From Limnomonas spitsbergensis (Eukaryota; Chlorophyta; Chlorophyceae; Chlamydomonadales): a stretch of 64,000 nucleotides of DNA. The stretch covers positions 3,410,001 through 3,474,000 of the forward strand of contig JAYJMM010000116.1 in the NCBI GenBank assembly GCA_037349105.1. Direction: 5' to 3'. This document shows, piece after piece, positions 44,426 to 56,600 of this stretch. Numbering within the stretch: position 1 is the stretch's first letter; the number at the start of each line of letters is the position of its first letter. Both the position numbers and the translations under genes were made by a program. A model generated the notes under the pieces. It worked only from the letters and a program-made list of their open reading frames with translations, was not told the DNA's origin and searched no databases.

Positions 44426-47400
44426 TCAGTCATTACTAGAACAACAACTATCAGGTGCAAAAAGTCCAGAGGCCAGCCGCCGAGCCATCTCATTCGCCAA
44501 GGCCCTCATGCTCTTGTCCCGCATCTTTGGGAACAGACTGTCCAAGGAGCTCAGGACGATCTTCACCTGCAGGAGATCAAGGCAGAGCCAGCTGTCAATT
44601 CGAATATGAGGTCAAAGCTGTACCTCTCTCCACCTTTGTCCCCCCCTTTTACATGTTCCTTCTCTTTACCACGATGCACTGCCCTCTTGACATGTCTTGA
44701 CAGCTACACGCTGCCTACACTCTTACTATACCCTTGATATGGCGATCCCAGGTGGGATTAGAAGAAGGCTATCGGGTCTTGGATGCAAGGGGGAAGCTGC
44801 AAATGTGCAAAACTGATTAGTTTCTGAGAAAGCCGAATTCAGGTTGAAACGGATTACTTCTGGCACTCTGTTATCCTATATAAATTATAAAAAGGATATC
44901 AACCCGGCACGCGACCTCCTACCCTGCAGTAATACTTCTTCGTGACTCTGGTACTTGTCAGCTACATTCTGGACTCCCGCCAGAGGTCTAAGGAGTGTGC
45001 AGCCACACTGCTTGGGTTGCCGGCCGTAGGCAAGTCTAGATTTGGTCCCAATATGGCTGCGTTGCGGCCTGCCGATTCTGGCCTCGTAGCCCCAAAACAA
45101 CCACTGCTACCTTGCCCAACGCACCTGCTGCATGGTCATGGCCGGCATCAGGCGCGTCAGCTCCCGCACGAGCCACGTGCACGTGTGAAAGTCGGGCACC
45201 CGCTTCATGCGTGCCAGGCACCAGAGCTGAAGCACCACATCCTCGGCGCGCGACGAACCCACAGGCGCCGCATACAGCATGCGCAGCTCCATGTCCCTGA
45301 AGGGTAGCAAAGGGTGAGTGAGAGTATCCATGGAGCCTCGGGCGCCCCCCCGCACCCCCCCCAGCGAGGCCTCGCCTCGGCGCTTGCGCTTTTACATTTA
45401 CCCCACACTTTTTCACTCCATTGCGAATTTTAATTAATTCCTAAATATGAAAAGAAGATCACTGAGCCACGCGCCACAGAGGTGTGCCTCTCGATGTATT
45501 GGGGACGTTAACTTGTACTGAGTGGCAACGGACCGTGGCATGACCCGCCCCAGGTGTATCAGTTGGCGTGACCCTGGACACTTATGTGAGTACGGTACGG
45601 TATGTATATCATGTCTCATGCATGCTCCTTTCTCGTATCCCCCTTGCCAGTGTTCCTTTTTTCCGTGACTGATGCACATGTCGGCTACAATCTGGCCTCA
45701 CGCCAGAGGTCCTAGGTGTGTCATTGTTTGTGTATCAATCAAGGGTGTTTTGCTTCATGGGTTAGCCGGTAATGTGCTGGGACTGGTTTGGGCCACGTAC
45801 CCACCTTCACCTATTCAACATTCAGGCGCCTCAGTACATTTAGCCATTGAAAAAACAACAGTAACCTCAGCTTATACCCCCCCCCCCACCCCCTCCTGTC
45901 CCTGATCCCCATTGTTTCCGCACCTTAGCCAAAGGTCATACGGCTTGATGCCTAGCAGCACCATGGCATGCAGGCACCGCACCAGCTGCGCCGGCTGCAT
46001 ACACGCAATGCCCACATGGCTAGACTCCAGCAGTGCATGGCCCCACTCCCGGCCAGGTCGAGCTCCAAGCCTTGCAAGCGCCCAGGCCAGGTCTGCCAGC
46101 AGAGGCGGCGGTAACCCGTTTAGGGCAGCCTGGCAGGCACGGGCGCCGGGTGCCGTGCAGCCAGCCATGCTTTCGGGGTCCAGGCGGCTGCCCAGTCGGG
46201 CGGCAGCGGACGCCAGCTGGACGGCAACGCTCAGCATTTTCAGGGCCTGCAGGGCCTCCCGGTCTCCTCCTCGCCCGGCAAGAGGCCTCTTCCGCTTGGG
46301 CCTCCGTGCCGCAGGGCCTCCCGGCAGATCAGATGCCCCACACCATGCCTGCACTGCCAAGGCGCCTGCCCCGAGGATGGCTCCTGCACCCTTAGGCTCT
46401 GCACCAAGCAAGACCTCTGGAGCGGGCACCAACCGTCCCTGGGTTTCGAACGGCTGCGGGTCAATTATGCAAAGCAGCTCCGCTGCCCTGTGACCCAAAC
46501 TCCGCAGCCACGCTGGCGACAGATGCGCCTGCATGTCGGCAAGCGCAGCAGCTGCATGGGAAAGATGGCTGCGAGACACCCTGGCCAGACCCTGGAACGT
46601 GGCTGCGTCAAAGGCAGCTTCCCAGCAGCTGCTCAGCGAGGACCCGAGATGGCCGAGAGGTTGATGCGCTGACAGCTGGTAGGATAGCCCGCAGGCAACC
46701 TTCAGAGCCAGTCGGCAGGTGCTTTCTGTGTCCTGACCGCCATTGTTGCTGCTATTGCCGTCTTGGATGCTGCCCTTGGTAAGCTTGCCGTCACGAGCGG
46801 TGGCATGGGCAGGCTTGATGCCTAAGGCCGAAGTTTTTTCCGTGGCAGACATGCCGGCGGCTGGTGGTGACCTAGAGCTTGATGCCTCAGATGGTGAGTC
46901 GGTCATGCGCGGCCTCGTAGCGGAATCCAGAGAGACCGCCGCCATGGCCGAGGCGGAAGACGATATCAGCAGAGTGCACATCTCGGGGCTGACCGTATGA
47001 CCCAGGCCCTGAAAATATGACAGCATAGACGCGTGTTGCCTCAGATCTAGCCGGAAGAGATGCTGTTGCAGCTGGAGCTCCAGCTCTGGTACGAGCTGAA
47101 CGTCGTAACGCTGCAACGTGTGCAGTGCCCGGAGCAGGGATAACATCTCTGCTTGCGGTTGTCCGGTGGGGGCTGGTCTGGGCAGAGGTCTGGTGGAGGT
47201 GGTGGAGGTAGCAAGCGTGCCCTCAAACCGTGAGATGTCTGCTTCCAGAGATTGGCGAATAGGCTGTGGGTAGACTTTTCTTGTAGGCGACTTGGGCCTT
47301 CTGGTGGATGTGCTGGGAGGACTCATGGGGAGGGGGGCAGGACATTGTTCCTCCTGGACTGCTGACTTAGGCAGGGCCAAAGGGGCAATGATGCATCGCT

Positions 47401-47689
47401 TCAAATTCTGGAGGTGGATCTCGAGGTCCACCAGTAGCTCATCCTCTTGGCAAAGTGTGCCGGCAACTGTGCGGCCAGGCTGCCGCACATTTTTTCGCGG
47501 TGGCATCCTCGCCATGCGCACTATGGCATGGATGGAGTCTGTTGCTGAGCTGCTGCAGCTTGTTTGCTGCAATGCAGGAATCGAGGTATGCCAAAATTTG
47601 AGGTGGTTGCGGCAACAATAACCTGCATGCCAAGCTTTCTCCAAACGAAAGTCGGGAGAAAAGCTGCCTGTCGTCATCATCACGTTCAT
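44426..47689 (-). CDS. OPR/FASTK-like helical-repeat protein (putative organelle RNA-binding factor)
   Basis: Exons on the minus strand: 47689-45924, 45296-45125 and 44566-44426 (TGA). Phases 2 and 0 close to give 692 aa. The N-terminal ~200 residues are basic, Ser/Thr/Pro-rich and disordered, consistent with an organelle transit peptide. The C-terminal half is built of degenerate helical hairpins with LxxLxWALARLG-type cores: LADLAWALARLGARPGREW, LVRCLHAMVLLGIKPYDLWL, VVLQLWCLARMKRVPDFHTC and IVLSSLDSLFPKM. This pattern matches octotricopeptide-repeat and FAST-kinase-like proteins, which bind and stabilise or activate specific chloroplast or mitochondrial RNAs in green algae. A basic KR-rich insert (RRPKRKRPLAGRGG) is notable. 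The family call is from repeat style only; no RAP domain was seen. Confidence 0.5.
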
Positions 47690-47924
47690 CGCAGTGACGC
47701 TTTCTGACAGAACCCAGATATAAGTTCTAAAGGTCCATCATGAGAGATTGCTAGAATTGAGCTTAAAGAAAGAAATGACATGCTTTTTTCGACCAGCTGT
47801 ACTGCGCCGTACGCGTCCATTCTTCCACCCTTTCTGATTCCCACAAATTCCGAGCGTTTTGATTTGTTACCTGTTCCAGCTTTAGCATCGTCATACATTT
47901 GTGTTGGCATTATAGAGCATCAAA
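47690..47924. promoter_or_regulatory. Divergent intergenic promoter region (235 bp)
   Basis: Lies between the start codons of the OPR-like gene (minus) and the small secreted protein gene (plus). Both promoters must lie here or in the genes' 5' regions. No TATA box or named element was identified. Confidence 0.45.
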
Positions 47925-49229
47925 ATGAAACGGACCGACAAGCTCACGATCTGTTGGGTTGTTTTCCTCTTCCTTTTGACTGCTTACGAAGGTGCGACTA
48001 TAACCCTTCTTTGAAAGCATAAACATAAATCGTGTACTCAAGCAGCGCCTAACATCACTACGCAGTACGCGAGAGAGCAAGAGGGTACCAAACTTCTGAT
48101 AGGGCTGATGTTAAGGACTTTGTTAAGGCGCTGGATGCTCATGGAATGGACATAGACGAAAAAATGCAGAAAGCAGTTGCAATGCTGATGCAACCATCTA
48201 CAGCCACAGCAGCTGCCACTGACGTATGCAACGCTGTCAAAAATAGGGAGTTCGGTGGCCTGGACGTCAGCAACAGTTTCAAGGTGTGGTTGCTCAATAT
48301 GATACTTCATCCTTGCACCTGGTGCATTGCTCCCCACCTGGATCATATCAGGTTTTCATGAGTTGCATGCTGATAACCTGGCACCATGCTGATATCATGC
48401 TGACACCATGCTGCTACCTAAAATGGAATGACGCACTCATCCGTGCACAAAGGTGGCCAACTGACAGTTCTTAACAAATGTCTAACACCACATGAACAGC
48501 CAAACTACCGCTGGCATGCTTGTAGGATTCCGCGGATCTTTGCTGTGATGCATGCTCCAAGACCTCAAAGTGCAACACATGGTGAGCTTGGGACCTCTCT
48601 CCTTACTTAGCGTGATTCAGCCTCAACTCAGCTGCATCACAGCCCATGTCAGGGGCGTGCTCGTGTCGTAGGCCTTGGTACTTGGTCCACCGTCCGTAGG
48701 CCCGACAAGATTTATTCCCCAAGGCCTAGTGGTGGCCGCCCAGCGGCATGTCGAAGTTGGTCTGGGGCCCAGCAAATAAACTCTGTTGGACCGTGTTAAA
48801 ACACTCATACATGGATGTTTTTCTATGCTGTTGCATCATGTCGACCCTACGGTCATTAGGGCGATCCTGCGATTGCAGTTTCTAGCCATGCCGGCCTTTA
48901 GCATCCTGTATCCTGTTCATCGAGCATTAACTTTGTAGATAGTGTCCTCCCTCCGCTATCTTGCGGCATGTCTGCCCTCACTTCTCCCAAGGCACTCCTG
49001 CAGCAAGACGTATGGGTTATTTGTGTATGCTGTCTTAGGAAACATGCATGCCTATGTTTGGCTTGAATGATGTGAACTGTGACACTCAGTAGCTACACAA
49101 GCAGTACATCAGCATGTGTCCTGTCCCTGCTCCTCCCAGGGCGTGGTGTGGGCAAGAAAGCGGCTGCGGCGCGAGCTCCTACAAGGGATGCTGGCTGAAG
49201 AGGAGTCAGAAAAGCATGGTCCAGGCTGA
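47925..49229 (+). CDS. Small secreted or signal-anchored protein, 124 aa, unknown
   Basis: Exons 47925-47991, 48066-48283 and 49140-49229 (TGA). Consensus splice sites, with phase 1 then phase 0, close to 124 aa. Begins MKRTDKLTICWVVFLFLLTA, a classic signal peptide or signal anchor. Then come a charged helical segment (DRADVKDFVKALDAHGMDID), EKMQKAVAML, an Ala/Thr stretch, AVKNREFGGLDVSNSFK and a strongly charged C-terminus (ARKRLRRELLQGMLAEEESE). No domain was recognised. Intron 1 is only 74 bp. Divergent from the OPR-like gene. The coherent phases and signal sequence support a real gene; its role is unknown. Confidence 0.65.
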
Positions 49230-50603
49230 CTTGGCGGACTCAAAACCAAGTAAGGCCTCGTTTTGCTGTCTTAACCACCGTGCATGATATATTGATATCC
49301 ATCCATGCAGGGCATGTTTATGCTTGAGTACACACTTGGACCAGTGCTTATTTTTGCACGCTTAACCTACACTACAGCTGCATCAGGGCCTACCGCCGTG
49401 GGGGCCCGGTGCTGCATGTCCTGCCTGTCTAACGTGAATTGAAATATACACTGTCGGGGGCATGCCTTGACGCAATGGAGGATTCATGTGTAATGCTTGT
49501 TGTGCATGCCCCGTTGAGATTGCCTAGCTGCTGACATTGACATGAATGTTCGTAGGTAATCTTGGATGGACCTCTGGATGCACTTTCATAGTTTAGGGCG
49601 TGGCTGCATTTGTTGGAGGTGTTGTGGGGGACAGCTTCCCTAGGTATGCAACTGTCTCGATAGGAGGGGGCATGCATTTTCGTACTTCTGCTGGCCAGGA
49701 AATAAGACAGCTCACACAGAGGATTATGCTTACTTGAGGTTTGTTTCTTTGCAGTGGCTCTTCCTGACTTCTGTGCGATGGGAGTTGCCCTCCATGCTGT
49801 GCCTATCTTGCCAGTTAGTTCAGCGCTGTCAATGCCCATCCCCACAATTTATTAGGCTACTGGTGCTCGGTTACCACATAATTATTGTCGCTGATCAGCA
49901 TTGTGATTTGAATCATGCTCTGTTGAGTTTAGGGTACTCCTGCTATAATTAGCTTTGTCACCGCGTACGGCCTTGTGGGCCCGGTGCAACAAAGCCCTTT
50001 ACCTGGGCCTCCAGCTGTAAGCTGGTAAAAGTTTGGTGCCCAATTCCCATTTGCCCAGTTTGTACTGTGAAGTGAAGTCTCTACAGCCCAGCAGAGCATC
50101 ACATTTAATATGCATGGCTGTTTTGCGGCCTAGCTCAGATGGTCTGATGCGCAGTAAATAAACGCTGGGGTCACTCCAGTGCGTTGGAACCGGCATTTCT
50201 TTTAAATCACCTCAGATTTTGAAGCCAACTTCTGATCCACAGCATGATGTAAATCTCTTGAGTGGTAACAGGCCAACAGGGTAATGGCTGTGGGTATAGT
50301 AACCTTGTCGGCCTTTCCAGTCAGGCAGACTCTGGCACTTCGTCAAATTTGCATTGCGTTCGGAAAGGGCCACGGCTCTCGACACTGTCACGTTTCGACC
50401 GGTCGCTGTGCGATCCCTGGGGACATTTTCCGAAGATCAAAAGACCGTCCCCGTTTTTACCAATTGTCGTACACGCACTTGCCACTGGCTCCGGAGGCGG
50501 GACGGAATATACCATGGAATATCCGTTTTGCCAACGACGACATAATGCAGAGCAGGGGTATCTGAGGCGTCTTGTTTTTTGCTATAACAGACACAATCTT
50601 GCG
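49230..50603. other. Intergenic region, no gene seen
   Basis: Short overlapping ORFs only. Presumably includes the 3' UTR of the small gene and the promoter of the gamma-glutamyl hydrolase gene. Confidence 0.45.
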
Positions 50604-53600
50604 ATGATGTTCAGCCTCGCTCATGTGCTGTTGTTGGTGTCGTGTTTCCTGGGCCACTTTGCACTGGCTGCTCGGTATGGAACTCATGCTCGCAAGTGGA
50701 AAACTCGAGCAGCAGTATGCGTTTGATAGCATTTCCCAACCCATCCGTTTTGCAGCGTTTCAACCAAGACCAATGTTGGCAAACCTGAGGTTGGCTCCAT
50801 CACTGTGAGTCCTGAATGACCGGGGGATTCTGGCAGACCCTCATGGGCTCATGACGCTCAGGAAACATGAAAGGGTCGAGATATCCCTGCCCTTCACTTG
50901 GGCAAGGCTAGTGCAGCCTCACTTTTAGAAGTATGATAATGGCAGGGCAACACTGCCTACAACATTGCCTGTATGGTTCACTCAGCCATGCGGGCAAGCA
51001 GTGGTGCAAGGCCATGCAGGTATGCATGCACGGCCTGTCCCCTAATAACTTACAAGCCTGGGTTTGAAATGGGAGCTGAACGGGCCAGCCCTGCACAACA
51101 AAATGAAAATGTAATTGATTTTTTACCAGACCCTGCTGACCTCCCCCCTATCCAGGCTGTCAACCAGGGACGCCCTGCCCTGAATGACAGACCCATCATT
51201 GGAATCCTGACCCTGGTGGGTGCCTTGCAGTGGGAAATCACTGCAGGATTTCCTATATATTTGTAAACACTTCTTAACTGGGACTATGGACAGCGAGCCG
51301 CCAAGTTTCCAACATATCACCTGTCTGGCAGAACGGGCTTGTCAAACGTAGTACTTCATGTACTGCTGTAGGATGATGAGCAGCTTCCTATCTGCACATT
51401 TAGGATGATGAACACCACGTAGGCTTGACACCTGTTACATGATGTACAATGTATTGCATGTTCATGTACAAATTAGTGTACACCATGTTTGTGTACATCT
51501 GTATTATGATGTACATCATACTGTCTGTACAGCCATACGATGTTGTACACCATACTGTTTCAGCCTCTGAAGGTATACACCATTATGAATGTACCGGTGC
51601 ACGGAAGACGATGTACACCATTCATCACACAGTCCATCTGTAGAATGATGGACACTATTCAATGCACAGTCCTAAATATATCATATGTTCATATGCGCAT
51701 CAGTAAAATCTCATTCTCAATAGCTTTAAGACGGTACAGCTTTCGTTGCCTCACCTACAATGGCTTGCCTATCTGTCACAAGCTTGCTTCGGGCAGTGGC
51801 ACGTCTTTGTTCCAGCCTTGGTAGTGTCGTTGGGTTTACTTAGATGGGTTGTGTTCTTTACCAAGCCTGGACAAAGGTTCTGCCTCCTTCCTCCCTTTCA
51901 GCCTGGAGATGTGGTCGGTGACGGCCATAGCTACATTTCGGCTGGGTATGTGAAGTGGCTTGAGGTGAGCTTTTTCCGCTCTGCACATGCGTTAATCTTG
52001 CGTCCACAAATTGAACCTCCTATGGTTCACTCCTACTAGCAAAGGTGACATGCCTGCGGTTTCGCCCAATCCTCACCTTCTGTCACTGACTCAGCTGAGA
52101 CTGCCTTGTTGACATTTCAGTGATTCTGCCGCTCACTCCCCAGCAATGTGCCGCTCACTCTTCAGAAATGTGCGGTGTTTTGTCCTCTGTCCAGGCTGCA
52201 GGTGCCCGCGTCGTGCCCATCCTATTCGACTCAACGGAGTCCGATTTGAGGAAGATGTGAGTTAAGGAGCATCTTGACCCTGACACGTCCGGCTGTCTGT
52301 CCTTTTATCTCATTCAAGCATTTTTAGTGTTCATAATTGAATTTGGATCGAGTCTGTACTCTAGGGCAAGCTATGGAAGCGGGGCAGCCATTGCTGCTGT
52401 ATTCCACAAATCCACCCTTGACCACAACTGTAAATTGTTGTTTTCTATTTTGCTCTGGCGTTGGGAGATCAATAGATGATCTTTCCCAGAAAAGCAGATT
52501 GTGTTATTTGCTCTGGCGATAGAAGATGTTCCTTCTTATAAGTGATTGACACAAACGCCTGACTAGTCTTACCCTCACCCCCTAGACAAACAAGGTCCCC
52601 TGATGCCACCTCGGCAGTCAAGCGCCCCTTTGGATCCTGCCTTGGTGCCACCTCGGCAGTCAAGCGCCCCTTTGGATCCTGCCTTGGTGCCACCTCGGCA
52701 GTCAAGCGCCCCTTTGGATCCTGCCTTGGTGCCACCTCGGCAGTCAAGCGCCCCTTTGGATCCTGCCTTGGTGCCACCTCGGCAGTCAAGCGCCCCTTTG
52801 GATCCTGCCTTGGTGCCACCTCGGCAGTCAAGCGCCCCTTTGGATCCTGCCTTGGTGCCACCTCGGCAGTCAAGCGCCCCTTTGGATCCTGCCTTGGTGC
52901 CACCTCAGCAGTCAAGCGCCCCTTTGGATCCTGCCTTGGTGCCACCTCGGCAGTCAAGCGCCCCTTTGGATCCTGCCTTGGTGCCACCTCGGCAGTCAAG
53001 CGCCCCTTTGGATCCTGCCTTGGTGCCACCTCGGCAGTCAAGCGCCCCTTTGGATCCTGCCTTGGTGCCACCTCGGCAGTCAAGCGCCCCTTTGGATCCT
53101 GCCTTGGTGCCACCTCGGCAGTCAAGCGCCCCTTTGGATCCTGCCTTGGTGCCACCTCGGCAGTCAAGCGCCCCTTTGGATCCTGCCTTGGTGCCACCTC
53201 GGCAGTCAAGCGCCCCTTTGGATCCTGCCTTGGTGCCACCTCGGCAGTCAAGCGCCCCTTTGGATCCTGCCTTGGTGCCACCTCGGCAGTCAAGCGCCCC
53301 TTTGGATCCTGCCTTGGTGCCACCTCGGCAGTCAAGCGCCCCTTTGGATCCTGCCTTGGTGCCACCTCGGCAGTCAAGCGCCCCTTTGGATCCTGCCTTG
53401 GTGCCACCTCGGCAGTCAAGCGCCCCTTTGGATCCTGCCTTGGTGCCACCTCGGCAGTCAAGCGCCCCTTTGGATCCTGCCTTGGTGCCACCTCGGCAGT
53501 CAAGCGCCCCTTTGGATCCTGCCTTGGTGCCACCTCGGCAGTCAAGCGCCCCTTTGGATCCTGCCTTGGTGCCACCTCGGCAGTCAAGCGCCCCTTTGGA

Positions 53601-56600
53601 TCCTGCCTTGGTGCCACCTCGGCAGTCAAGCGCCCCTTTGGATCCTGCCTTGGTGCCACCTCGGCAGTCAAGCGCCCCTTTGGATCCTGCCTTGGTGCCA
53701 CCTCGGCAGTCAAGCGCCCCTTTGGATCCTGCCTTGGTGCCACCTCGGCAGTCAAGCGCCCCTTTGGATCCTGCCTTGGTGCCACCTCGGCAGTCAAGCG
53801 CCCCTTGAATTCCTGCCTTGGTGCATAAACTCTGCATAATACATAAATACCGATATCGGTACCAATGATTCCCATAAAGATTCCCATAATGAGCGCAGGT
53901 TCAGCATGGTGAACGGCATCTTTCTCACGGGAGGCAACTACGGGCTTCAAACCGACAGCGTCTGGTACAAGGCTGGGAAACTGCTGTTTGACCTCGCCGT
54001 CGAGTCAAATCGCAATGGAGTGCATTTTCCGGTGCGCAGCGAATCAGGCTGATTGCCGGGCGCTGAAATACATTTCTGCTACATCATGGCATGGTGCCAG
54101 GGGTGACTGGTGCATGATTCCCTGTTCTTGGTCCACCAGTCAAAGACCAGTCAAAGTTTGGTCCCCATCCGCCCAGTAATGGCTGACTAGCAGCCTAACA
54201 AAGATTGCATGTTGCGCACTTCGTGAGGACTGCAGCAAATCTATTGCACTCTTCATGAAGCGCGCAAAAGACAAATTGTGCAGCAAAGCCTCTGTACTGC
54301 TGGCTTCTACTGCCTCTCATTTCAGACTCAGCACTGGATCCTCTTTATAAAGTTTGAATATTAACAGCATATCCTCAATAGCCTGTCACCTGTAGTGTGT
54401 CCCGCCTGCAGGTGCCAGCCTGTCGGCTCTGTGCAGGTTGCGAGACAGCGATGCCTATTTGCTGAAGATAAGCTAGCTGCTGTAGGATGGAAGGATGGAA
54501 CTCTCTCAGGCTCCACCGCAGCCTCCAAAACCAGAGTACCCTCTCCTACTGAGTGCCTTTTTCCTTGCAGATTCATGGTCACTGCTTAGGCCTGCAGCTG
54601 CTCCTCAAGCTTGTGTCAGATGGAGAATTTCTGGACAGGTCAGTCATAAAATACACGCCCGGCGTGGATTAAGGAAGCCACCCGTCTGGACAGGCCAGTG
54701 CTTAAGTGGGACCTCCGTCTGCCAGTCAGGAAACCTAGATAAACTAAATGCGGCTCCTTCAATCTTTGAAGGCTCCTGATTAGGCACTCAGCTGACAGAT
54801 TAGGCTCTGTCTGGTCTGTGGGCTGAGTGCCTAATCACTAAATCTGTGGAGACTGTCAAGCCTGCCTAGTCCATGCCTGTGACTGGTTGTTGAAGGCCGG
54901 CATTACCCATGTCTTGAACCGAATGTTGAAGGCCATGGAGAGTCTGACCCTTTTATGCTGAGTGAGAAGGGACTATTGGGACATATTGGGACGTGCGCGC
55001 TAGGCAGCAAGGGGAGGACACCCTGCAGCAGTGCTTGGTCGAGCGGCATTGTGTGACTTCATGAGAAAATGTTGTGAAAAGGAAACGAAGACATGTGATC
55101 TGCACCAGGCATACACGATGCCTGTCCTAGCCTACAAGTGTCCTTAAACCCCAAACGTCAGGTGCCACTGGGCAACAAACCTGGAACCAGAGTCCTAGCC
55201 CGATGCCTATTGCAGTGTTGACGCCCACGATCATGCATCGGTCGTCTCCTTCACTCGTTCAAGCCAGAACAGCCAACTGCTCAGCAACATCCCTGAAGAC
55301 GTGCTCCTCAACATGGAGCAGTATCCCATCTCCATGCACAACCACCACTACGGTACGTCGTACATCACAGTTTTCTGTCAACTGTCAAGGTGCTGGAAAT
55401 CACGATTTGTTCAAATCAGATTTAAATGCTGTTTGCCGCTGATGCTGATGCTGCATGTAACACCCTCTGATGCCTCCTTTTACTCCCTCATGCCGATGCC
55501 TTGTTGTACACCGTCCACTGCGTTGCATCTTGGTCCTTACCCTTCCCCTGCTTCCGGGGCTTGAATGGCATTTTTTCATTGCAGGCTTGCTCGTCGAAAC
55601 CCTCGAGGATTACCCGAAGCTGTCTTCGTTCTTCTATGTCATTGCGACAGCCCTGGACCGAGATGGCCAGGAGTACGTGTCCATCCTGGAGGCCAAGGAG
55701 TTCCCTTTCACAGGTCTGCCCAGTGGACAATACAGCGGTCGTACGGTAACGGCGCGGATGTGGCTTCGGCCCAGGCTGCGCTGTTTCCTGAACTCTCACG
55801 CCCCCCCCCGGGCGTAGCATTCTTTCTTTCTTACAGCGGTCACCCCTTGTTCCATCAGGGACTTTTGGGCGAGCGGGACAAGCATGCAGGCCGTGCTGGC
55901 TTGCATGTAGGAGGGTCAGCGAGCATGCGCACAGCCTGGGCATGCACGCTGGCTGGCTGCTGCCGCTTCAATTATGGGATTTTTGCAGGCTGGCTGGCTG
56001 ACTACCGAGTCTTTTTCCCGTGGCCTTGTGATGTTCAGGCTTGCTGGCTTGCTGGCTGCTGCTTCATTTCCCATGGCCTTCTGATGTGCTGCGGATCTCT
56101 GAGGCAAGAATCGGATCAGCATTTAAACAGGTCGGACTGCGTACCAGCTTCAGATCCTCCCACTCCCCCGATCCTCCCGCACTTCAGGTCTGGCCTTCCA
56201 CCCTGAGAAGATCGCTTACGAATGGACGACTGCTGTGCACGTCCCACATACCAAGATGGCTCTGGGCGCTGCCTTCGCCATGGGTCAGGCATGTGTGGAG
56301 CAGGCTAAGCGCAACAACCATCGTGGCAAAAGTATCATGGAGGAGGGTAAGTGGGTGCGAGGGCAGGTCAAAGTCATCTTGTATGCCACGACTTAACCCT
56401 AAACCCTTAACCCCAAACCCTCCACTACCTGGGCCATCAAATTTTGAATGTCCATGCCTCTCATGGTGCTCGATGTTTCACCTACCACTGGATTTGGCGC
56501 TCGATGTTTCACCTACCACTGGATTTGGCGCTCGATGTTTCACCTACCACTGGATTTGGCGCTCGATGTTTCACCTACCACTGGATTTGCCACTCGATGT

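Noticed and set aside
45912..46493. 193-aa and 120-aa plus-strand ORFs
   Set aside because: Antisense shadows of the GC-rich OPR-like exon; low-complexity Arg/Ala/Pro translations.
52469..53950. Very long ORFs (493 aa and 310 aa minus, 401 aa plus) across the 42-bp array
   Set aside because: They are by-products of a 42-bp repeat with no stops in several frames. The region is intron 5 of GGH, as required by the exon 5/6 phase and homology.
55565..56206. 213-aa plus ORF overlapping GGH exon 9 in another frame
   Set aside because: The GGH frame at 55585-55713 is fixed by homology and phase; the longer ORF has no family resemblance.
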